Shown here in pieces: positions 56,241-64,000 of a DNA stretch of 64,000 bases (within the stretch, counting starts at the first letter, position 1; every line of letters starts with the position of its first letter). The position numbers and the translations under genes were made by a program. The stretch is taken from positions 15,964,501 to 16,028,500 of the forward strand of contig OY821770.1 in NCBI GenBank assembly GCA_963682175.1. Reading direction: 5' to 3'. The notes below the pieces were generated by a model. The model was not told the DNA's origin, did no database searches, and saw only the letters and a list, made by a program, of their open reading frames with translations. Source of the stretch: Triglochin maritima (lineage: Eukaryota > Streptophyta > Magnoliopsida > Alismatales > Juncaginaceae).

Positions 56241-58359
56241 TGTTAAGTCCCTAACCTTGATTAGTGGACTAATCTCATGATTAGTGATGGCTTTGCATGG
56301 GAAATGGGAGGGTGAACAGTGACGGTGATGGGTGTAGGGGCCGGTTACAGTTGGTGTGTTGGGTTGAGGAGAAAACCATCATTTCTTCTCTTCTTCACTT
56401 CTTCAACTCTTCCTCTCACCATTTCTCTCATTCTTCTTCTTCTCTCCGACGTCCAGGGCTTGTAGAGGAGACTCCGGCGTGTGGAGGCGAGCGTGGAGTC
56501 AAGGAGACGGACGCGGGGTGCACGTGATCGGAGGTGGAGGTTGACGGGCGACGTTGAGCGAACTCCGGTGTGCTCCGTCTTCGTCTTGAGGTATGCCGGC
56601 TTCTAGTATGATTTTATTGGTCCCAACTTTGGTGGGAAGTTGTGGTCGGTCGTGGGAGGTCGGAGACCTCGCCGGCGACGAGTAACGGCGTAAAATCCGC
56701 GGCTGGTGCGGGGTTGCTATCGACCAACGGTCGACTGGTGCCTTCGGGCGGTCGACCGATTTTACCTTTTTGCCCAACTTTAACCATCATCGGTCGAACG
56801 ATGCCATTGTGGCGGTCGACCGGTTGCTTATGTGCTGGTGAGTTGGAGGCCTATTGTCGGTTTTCGGTTGACCGTTCCTTGTTTTGGGGTCGACCGGAAC
56901 TTAAGTGTACTTGATGAATCTGCATGTTGTTCGACCGATTTATATATCTTGTTTGACCGTTATATGACGTAGACTATTAGGATGACCCTGGTAGTTTTCG
57001 GTCGACTGGGACCCCTACGTCGGTCGACCGAATATTCTTGTTGATTTTGACCAACTCCGGATTTTGACCTCGTGTTCGGTCAACCGGTTTTAGACTTCTG
57101 TTTGACCGTTTGGACTTAAGTGACGCGCAGAATAGTTCGATCGTTGTTGACTTTCGGTCGACCAAACCTATTGGGGACGGTCGACCGTTTGTGTACAGAA
57201 CCAAATTCCTGGTCTTGTGATCGTGTCAACTCTGTCCACGGAAACCCGTGTCCTCGCTTAGAGCGTGAGCCAGGAGGTGACGGCAGACACGTGCTCGTGC
57301 CGCCCAGGGACCGCCGTGTGGAAGAGTGTGGACACTTGGGTTGCGCCACCTCCGTATTGGATGTGGTGTGACGTGTCGTTGCCTTACTCTCTGATGAGTA
57401 GCAGACCTAAGGGATCGCGGATCCCAATGCGTGTGACGCATGGCTCGTGGAGCATGATGACCCTACAGACTACGGTCTGGACCCGTTCGATGTTGTGCCG
57501 GACGTATGTTGTACCACCGAGGTTGTGCCGGCGATGCCGCCGAGGTTTTTGCCGGCGATGATGGTGCCGACGATGTTCCGGCTTGCGGTTGTGTCGTCCG
57601 ATGTTGTGCCGGACGTATGTTGTACCGCCGATGTTGTGTCGGCGATGCCGCTGATGTTGTGCCAGCGATGATCCCCGATTGGGCACCTATCTTGGGATGT
57701 TGACCGACCGGGCTACGACTCCGTCGAAGGTGGTGTAGACCACGTGGTTCCTTGCGCGGAAGTCCGGACGCTCCTCACCGATCCCTTAGGCTCGTGTAGT
57801 CGCGTGTGGGGGGACGCGTCGCGTGCTGTCCGTAAGACCGTATGTGCCTATGGTAGGTTTCCGAGGGAGACCCGTTGTTGTTGCTGGTCAGATGTCCTTG
57901 TGGACCCTGTTGAGGGTCGTTGTTGTTGGACTGAGGTCCCGTTTACCCTCGGAGGGATTGATGCATTGCAGATGTGATATGACATGCCACTAGTATGATA
58001 AGTTCATTTACCGTACTATTACATGCATATAGGTGAGCTTGGCATATGAGGGTTCCTAATGGGAAACTCAGGCATTGTTGTTTGATTAATGTTTCAGGAC
58101 CGCAGTAGGTTCTGTCGGGTGGTGACAGCGGACACACATATTTTGGGGTCAGGATCCTCTTCGGACTCTTCGAGGTCATCGTGATTGCTTGTACCTGTCT
58201 TTTCATTGTATTGTTGTAATCACGTCTTTTGACAAACTCTGTTGTATTATTGGTGCATCGACTGTTGATTTATCTGAGTAACAATACCGTTGTTGAGTTT
58301 GTTCTGATAATCTTTTGATTGTTTAAATTTTTAAATTTCCACTATTTCGAGATGTTACA
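56241..58359 (+). repeat. Solo LTR, TGTTA...GTTACA family (2119 bp), inserted in the LINE
   Basis: It starts TGTTAAGTCCCTAACC and ends GATGTTACA, with a perfect CAATT duplication (56236-56240 and 58360-58364). GGTCGACC sites cluster at 56745-57185. A GC-rich minisatellite-like block lies at 57480-57675. There is no PBS, PPT or coding region. The superfamily is unknown; the TGTGA...TTACA ends recall Ty3/gypsy LTRs. Confidence 0.92.
57480..57675 (+). repeat. Degenerate minisatellite inside the solo LTR
   Basis: Repeated gatgttgtgccggacgtatg and gccggcgatgccgcc-type units. A diverged, shorter version lies at about 62400-62480 in the sister LTR. Confidence 0.75.
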
Positions 58360-59445
58360 CAATTGGTGTGTCATCTATCGAACCAAAATTAAGTATTTTT
58401 TATGTTACCCACGGTGATAATACTGAAATTATATAGCATCGGTATATATTCCGTTGGCTCTCGCAAGAAAGGTGAGGTATTTTGCCTTGGTTTGGGGAGG
58501 AGATCCGATTTTGTTGATGTGCTATGATATTTATTCTTTATGATTTGGACACTATCGTCTCCCGTAATATATTCCCATAGCTTTTTGATTTCTAGGCTTT
58601 GAGGTTGAGGTTGCCCGAACCACCCCCAAATTTTAAGGGTGACAGACTTTCTTCCACGTAACCAGATTTTTAACACTGGGGTTGTTTGTACCAATATTCC
58701 ATAGGAAATGTCTTTGAATTTCTTCCATTTCTCTTAGGATTCTTTTTGGGGCGTTGATACAACTAAGCTTATAGGAGCAATTGGTGTGAGCACCGATTTG
58801 ATCATGGTTACTTGCTCAGCCATAGAAAGGTTTTTTGTTGAACAACGCCGAATTTTTTTGCCTCATTTTATTGAGGATTGGATTTGATCCTCCTCTTGCC
58901 CCCACGAAGTGGTGATAGGGGAATACCAAGGTACTTAAAAGGAATGTTGCCAGTTTTGTATCCTAAGATTGTTTGGAAGCATTGCTAAAGATCCTGTTGC
59001 ATCTCAAACTTTATTTTTAGCCCAAAGATGGACTAAAATAATAATGAGAATCCCGTTAATATTGATAATGTTTTCCTGCGAAGGTTGGAGAAATAACATT
59101 GTACCATATGCGTATTGCTGGTTCATAATGTGAATGTTTAAGTTCTTCGCTAAGGCTAATGCCTCTTATTACATTATTTTGCTTGCCTAAACGAAGCATA
59201 TGGCCAAGAGAACTGGTGAGAGAGGGTCTCTCTACCTGAGCCTATTCTGGCTAGCGAAATAACGTTTTGGTTTGCCATTTATAAGTATCAAAGCTTTGGA
59301 TGTTCTAATACTCATCACAATCCATTTGCATCAATTATAGGGGCAACCCAAGCCTTGAAGATTGCCAAAAGAAAATCTCATTCGATTTTGTCAAAGGTGT
59401 TCTCAAAATCCAATTTGAGTATAACCGCCGATTTTTTGTCTGTAT
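58360..59445 (-). pseudogene. LINE ORF2 reverse transcriptase region, broken
   Basis: On the minus strand, recognisable RT pieces are FENTFDKIE (about 59390), an INGKPKRYF region, a DPLSPVLLA box with a stop where Gln is expected (59225-59250), and QQYAYGTMLFLQP (59100-59125), where YADD is expected. Both catalytic Asp of that box are replaced. Many stops and frameshifts follow down to 58389. Confidence 0.8.
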
Positions 59446-59469
59446 GTAAGTGATGTATGATATAATGGG

Positions 59470-59650
59470 CGTATCTAGGATTTGTCTCTCCGGCCCGGCA
59501 CGGCCCAAGACACGGTCCAAGTGCGGCGCCGGGCCGGCACGTCACTGTGCCGTGTATATTTTGCGACGGGCCGTGCCTCCGGCCCAGCATGTCCCGCTGG
59601 CACGTCGGGCCCTTAATGAGCCAACCGGCACGACCCGTTACCCATGTCTA
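59470..59650. mobile_element. GC-rich hAT-like fragment
   Basis: Dense cggcccggcacggccc-like repeats end in acccgttacccatgtcta, which resembles the terminus of a common class of plant hAT MITEs. The left terminus and the target duplication are not evident. Confidence 0.5.
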
Positions 59651-59804
59651 ATTGGGATTGCAATATGATATGCAATATGAGTTTGGGTCGGAAGATATTG
59701 GAATAAAATCATACTTGGCAATTATGAAAAGTACTTCAAAATTGTAGTGTCTTGATTTTAAACATTTCTCATAGACTTTCATCTGCAAATATTAGAATGT
59801 GCAC

Positions 59805-60062
59805 TAGGGGTGTAAATGAGCCGAGTCGAGTGAATTTTCGAGCAATAAGTATTATCTTATGTTATTACTAAATACAAAAAAATAATATAAATAAAGCAAT
59901 AAAAATTTCGAGCGAACTATCGAGCCGAACATCAAATTTTTCGAGTTCGAGCGGCTCATTTACCGAACGAAATTTGAAGATTTTTTTTGTTTTTCATCGA
60001 GATCCTTCATGTTCAAGTTAAACTAGAGTCGAGTTCGAGCCGAGTTATCGAGCCGAGCCAAA
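59805..60062. mobile_element. hAT-like MITE fragment with CGAGCCGAG repeats
   Basis: It starts TAGGGGTGTAAATGAGCC and carries subterminal cgagccgagtcgag-type repeats in both orientations. The matching right terminus is absent, so it is truncated. Confidence 0.55.
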
Positions 60063-61115
60063 GTTGAAAGTCTCATATGCATCTTGTCTCCTCGGTTACT
60101 TTCACATGTATCTTCAATGTCAAGTAATTAGTTCAATAATGTTGAAAATCAAAAAAACACGAAAAAAATATTAGTAAATATGTTGGAAACTAACAAAATT
60201 TTAAAGTTCAAAATAATATGACAATTTGTTACAAAACAAGAACATTTCAAAGTTCCAAAGCCCAATGTAATATGGCCGTATAATTTTAGGAGGATATTGT
60301 AATCAACCCATATTTCAAAGTTGTGATTAGTTTCATTTTATGACAAACGTAACACGGTGCTAACATCCAAATATAATCCGTCATCAAATGAAAAACATCC
60401 AAATATAGTCAGCCAAAAATGGTCGTTTATTTCTTCTTTAACTAAAACCCTCCCGGTGTAAATAGAAATACGAGTTTATGTGAAAGAAAGAAGTGTATGT
60501 GATCGATCCTTCATCGAACGAACTACCAAACGACATTCATATGCTTTGACCAAATAAAAAGTGGTCACCGTCCATTAGAAAACTAATAAACCCATGAGGA
60601 AAATGTGGGGGGAAAATCACAAAATTAGCTTACGTGGGACGTATTGAATTGGTGGTAGGCTCCTTTTCAAGCTAATCAAATATGGGTTTGTTTCCGTTCC
60701 GTCTTCTTGTAGAAGAATATCATATCTAATCATTTTCAGAAGATCGACCACTATTAACTTTAAGACCTTTCACAACTTATTGATATCACGCTGAGAATCA
60801 AGACCTTGAGATTGATATATGAAAATCTAGATATATTGACGGTGATAAGATCTTATTTGCTGGAAAAAAAGTATAACTTATGTTAATTAATTAGTGGCTT
60901 ATAATTATATATATAATATGACTTCTTAATTTCTTCACCAAACCTATCAAAAGTCATTGAAAATTAAATACAGTAATTTATCATCCGAACGTCAATTTAC
61001 TTCGTTCCTACAGTACCAAAGTCCATCCAAACCAATCTCAACAATTCCAAAAATAGTTCAATAGTTAGTGTTTTTAACATTAAGAATACCAAAATTATGT
61101 AGTTTAAAAAATATA
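60063..61115. other. Unassigned AT-rich intergenic sequence
   Basis: No gene or repeat boundary is recognised. Confidence 0.4.
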
Positions 61116-63176
61116 TGTGAGATCCCTAAACCCAATTAGGGTGCTAATTGGTGTTAGGTGGAGAGAAGAGGTGATAGACGGCAACATGGGGTGGTGTGCG
61201 TGAACAGTGGAGGCATAGGTGAGAGTTGTAGGGGGATGGGTTAGGGGAATGGTGGGGTGTGTGATGGTGTTGAGTGATGAGTTTTAAAGCAAACTCACAC
61301 ATCTCTCTCTCTCACTCTTCTTTATTTTCGTCTCTCTCCCCCTCTCCCTCAACTGATCGTGCTCCGGTGGAGGAGACAGCTCCGGCAGGCGGCACGCGAG
61401 GTCGGCACAATGAGGCGGTCGTGTGAGGAGGCTTTCCGGAGGCGACGTTGCGCGAGCGAGGCTCCAGCGGGTTCGTCGTTTTCGAGAGGTATGTCGGGTT
61501 ATTAGTTTGTTTTGTTGCTCACTCGTGAGAGGGTGATGTAGTGGTCGGTCTCGGGAGGTCGTAGACCTCACCGACGACGAGAAACGACGTAACATCCTTG
61601 GCTGGCGCAAGGTTGCAGGCGACCAACGGTCGAGTGGTTCCTTCGGGCGGTCGACAAGTTTAATGTATTTGCCCGACTTTAACCAAGACCGGTCGAACGA
61701 TGCCTTGTGGCGGTCGACCGGTAGTGCATGTACTAGTGGGTCGGGGGTTTGCCTGTTGGATTTTGGTCGACCGTTTCATTGGTTAGTTTGACCGGAACAT
61801 AAACGATCTAATGTCTTGTTCGACCATTTTTATGCATTGTTCGGCCGATTGATGACTCAGTCTGCTAGGATGACCCTGGTAGTTTTCGGTTGACCAGGAC
61901 CCCTAAGTCGATCGATCGATTAGACTTATGTGGTTTTGACCAGACTCCGGATTTTGACCACGTATCGGTCGACCGGTTTGAGTCTTTTGTTCGAACGTTG
62001 AGACTTAGGTTGGGCGCAGAGAGTTCGACCGTTCCAGACTTTCGGTCGACCGAACCCTATGGGAACGGTCAGCCGGATTGCCTCTTTCGGTCGATCATTT
62101 GTGCGCAGAACTAAATTCCTAGTCCTTGTATAATGCCAACTCTGTCCATGGAAACCTGTGTCCTCGCCTAGTGCGTGAGCCGGGAGGTGACGGCGGGCAC
62201 GTTACGCGTCTGCCCAGGGACCGTCGTGTGGAAAGTGTGGGTATTCAGGACATGTCACCTCCGTGTATGGATCGTGACTTAATGTGATGGATTGATGGAC
62301 TCATAGTAGAGTAGTAGACCTGAGGGATCACAAATCCCAATGTATGATGATGTGCGGCTCGTAGAGCTTGATGACCTGGCGGACTTCGGTCCAGAACCGT
62401 CCGATGTTGTGTCGGACGTATGTTTGACCACCGATGTTGTGTCGGTGATGCCGCCGATGTTGTTCCGGCTATGATGTTTGATAGGCCAATGATGTTCCGA
62501 CTATGTTTTCCTAGGTTGGGCACCTACTGAGATGATGATTGATGGACCGACCGAGCAACGACTCCGTTGGTGTGGTTTGACCACGATAGTTACAAATCTG
62601 TTTCTTATGGCACGCACCTTGCGGGCGCTCCTTGCCAAACCCCACGATTAGTATAGCCGCGTGTGGGGAGCGTCACGTCTTGTTCCATTAGACCGTATGT
62701 GCCTACGATAGGTCTCCGAGGAAGACCCGATGATGATTGTCGGACTGATGTCTTGTTTTACCCTTCGGGGAACTATTTCTTACTGTTGATGACATGACAT
62801 GCTACTAGTATGATAGGTTCATTTGTACTACTGCATTCATATAGGTGAGCTTGACATACGGGGTTTCCTTATGGAAACTCAGACATTGTTGTTGCATGTT
62901 TTATTTTAGGACCGCAATAGGTCCAGTTGGGTGGTGACGGAGGGCACGCGCATTTTGGGATCGAGATCCTCTCGTTCAGACCACTGAGGTCTACATGCTT
63001 ACTAGTACTTCCTTTTCTTATATCTGATGTAATCATGTAGCTTTTTGACAAACTCTGATGTAATATGGTGCATCACTTGGATGTTTTATGAGAAGTAACA
63101 ATCCCGTCTTTTGATTATTGGTCTCTGGTATCTTGATGATAAATTTTAAATTTTTCCGTTGTTTCGGGATGTTACA
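61116..63176 (+). repeat. Solo LTR, TGTGA...GTTACA family (2061 bp)
   Basis: It starts TGTGAGATCCC and ends CGGGATGTTACA. It aligns with 56241-58359 throughout (CT-rich start, GGTCGACC sites at 61645-62060, gaaacctgtgtcctcgcc block). The flanks ATATA and ATATC match 4 of 5. There is no PBS, PPT or coding sequence beside it. Confidence 0.85.
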
Positions 63177-63620
63177 ATATCAATTTATTTTGTTCCTAAA
63201 GTTGGGGGGGGGGGATGATCCAGAAGTAAAATGAAAAACAAACATCGTGTATAATGTTGACATCAGATTGTACAGCAAAACTCGTATGCAATGTTCTCTT
63301 GATATTTTTATCGTCTGAATTAAGTTTACGATGAAACATGTTGTAACGTTCCGTCCTCAAGTCCACACCGAGCTTGAGTCCTAGTATGTTATCCACAAGC
63401 CTACTGACCCACAACACCCACCTATTACCACAAAATTTAAGTTAGTAACTGTTATAGTAGTGGACTCATGTCACTGTATCTCACCCCAACATTTTCATGT
63501 TAGGCAATGTGAGAGTAATATTTGGGGTGTTACAACCTACCACACTTGAACTCCTGACGTCCTCGTCAGGGTCAAGTCAGTCAGTCACCAGACGTTGTGG
63601 GATTCTAGAGGTGACTTGAT
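63177..63620. other. Unassigned sequence with LTR-like remnant
   Basis: A G homopolymer lies near 63205. The stretch ggggtgttacaacctacc at 63521-63540 looks like another LTR end next to a primer or PPT region, but I cannot pair it. Confidence 0.35.
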
Positions 63621-64000
63621 TGATATGTTTTAATTAACCGCAAATGCACGACCATGTTGAAGCGGTGGCAAATACGGGTCGATCCACAAGGAGGTGTGTC
63701 ACCTTTAGTTTGTTCGAAGGCGAGTGGGAAAGAAAGAAGAGAAAGGAGTTGAGATCAAACTACACTATAATAAGAAAGGAATGAAAAATACGCAATAAAA
63801 TTAAACCCCATAGGGGATAGAGAAAAGAGTGTGAATACAAAGATATGTGTATGTGTGTGTGTGTGTTCAATTATGCTCATCACAACATGTAGTGCATGAA
63901 AATCATAAAACTAAATCCAACTTTGCCTCCACATGAAATAAGATAACCCAATATCATTAAAACATACAAGACAATAATTGGAATGAAGCTAAATGAACTC
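63621..64000 (-). repeat. LTR-like fragment running off the window
   Basis: The minus strand ends with a block like the tail of the solo LTR at 51446-52682 (gatcgacccgtatttgcc, then tgcatttgcgg, then acatatca). A (TG)n run lies at 63846-63866. It is probably the right LTR of a related minus-strand element, or a solo copy. Confidence 0.55.

Larger units (their letters stand above)
55049..59445 (-). mobile_element. LINE (non-LTR retrotransposon) remnant, split by a solo LTR
   Basis: The minus-strand 3' end is marked by a plus-strand T-rich tract (55049-55062), preceded by an AT-rich 3' UTR. Coding remnants lie on both sides of the solo LTR at 56241-58359. The 5' part, including the endonuclease, is missing; the right edge near 59445 meets a GC-rich hAT-like fragment. 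Confidence 0.8.

Noticed and set aside
57226..57703. Cys/Val-rich frames in the solo LTR
   Set aside because: They derive from the minisatellite and differ between LTR copies; no coding signature.

Overview
This is a repeat-dominated window from a plant nuclear genome, most likely a eudicot. It is AT-rich intergenic DNA packed with nested LTR retrotransposons, solo LTRs, hAT elements and a LINE. I can support only one host gene: a five-exon acyl-CoA ligase of the 4-coumarate:CoA-ligase-like class, closest by motif to OPC-8:CoA ligase, on the minus strand at 34050-38799. I saw no tRNA, rRNA or CRISPR structure.

Layout. 1-9624: a minus-strand Ty1/copia element with two LTRs (the left one cut by the window edge), a gag-pol frame open from start to stop, a PBS and a PPT. 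It sits in an older LTR of its own family (9625-10008), which broke a third LTR type (10009-11323). 11324-15060: small inverted-arm repeats and two hAT-type MITEs. 15061-23234: a minus-strand hAT transposon with a decayed transposase, split by a young non-autonomous Sirevirus-like element (16763-21633; LTRs nearly identical, 5-bp TSD) that keeps a gag-derived ORF but has no pol. 24545-30486: a retroelement folded into a large imperfect palindrome, interrupted by two solo LTRs, each with a perfect TSD. 31293-33501: a TIR-bounded element filled with satellite-like tandem repeats. 34050-38799: the ligase gene, with a hAT remnant in intron 3. 39341-39541: a probable Harbinger transposase tail. 40926-54539: an old minus-strand LTR split by a full-length but decayed Sirevirus (41576-53672) with gag, pol and an envelope-like region; a solo LTR lies inside its 3' LTR. 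55049-59445: a dead minus-strand LINE split by a solo LTR (56241-58359). 59470-64000: hAT fragments, another solo LTR (61116-63176) and the start of a further LTR.

Two themes link the elements. First, the palindrome CGGTCGACCG and its half sites recur in arrays in the LTRs of at least three apparently unrelated families. In the copia families the arrays lie a few hundred bases upstream of the LTR TATA box. Second, all three recognisable reverse transcriptases have lost the second Asp of the YxDD catalytic motif (YVDG, YVDE, YAYG). The only recently mobile element that I can see is the gag-only derivative, which must have been mobilised by enzymes supplied from elsewhere. Domain assignments come from reading motifs by eye; no database search was run.
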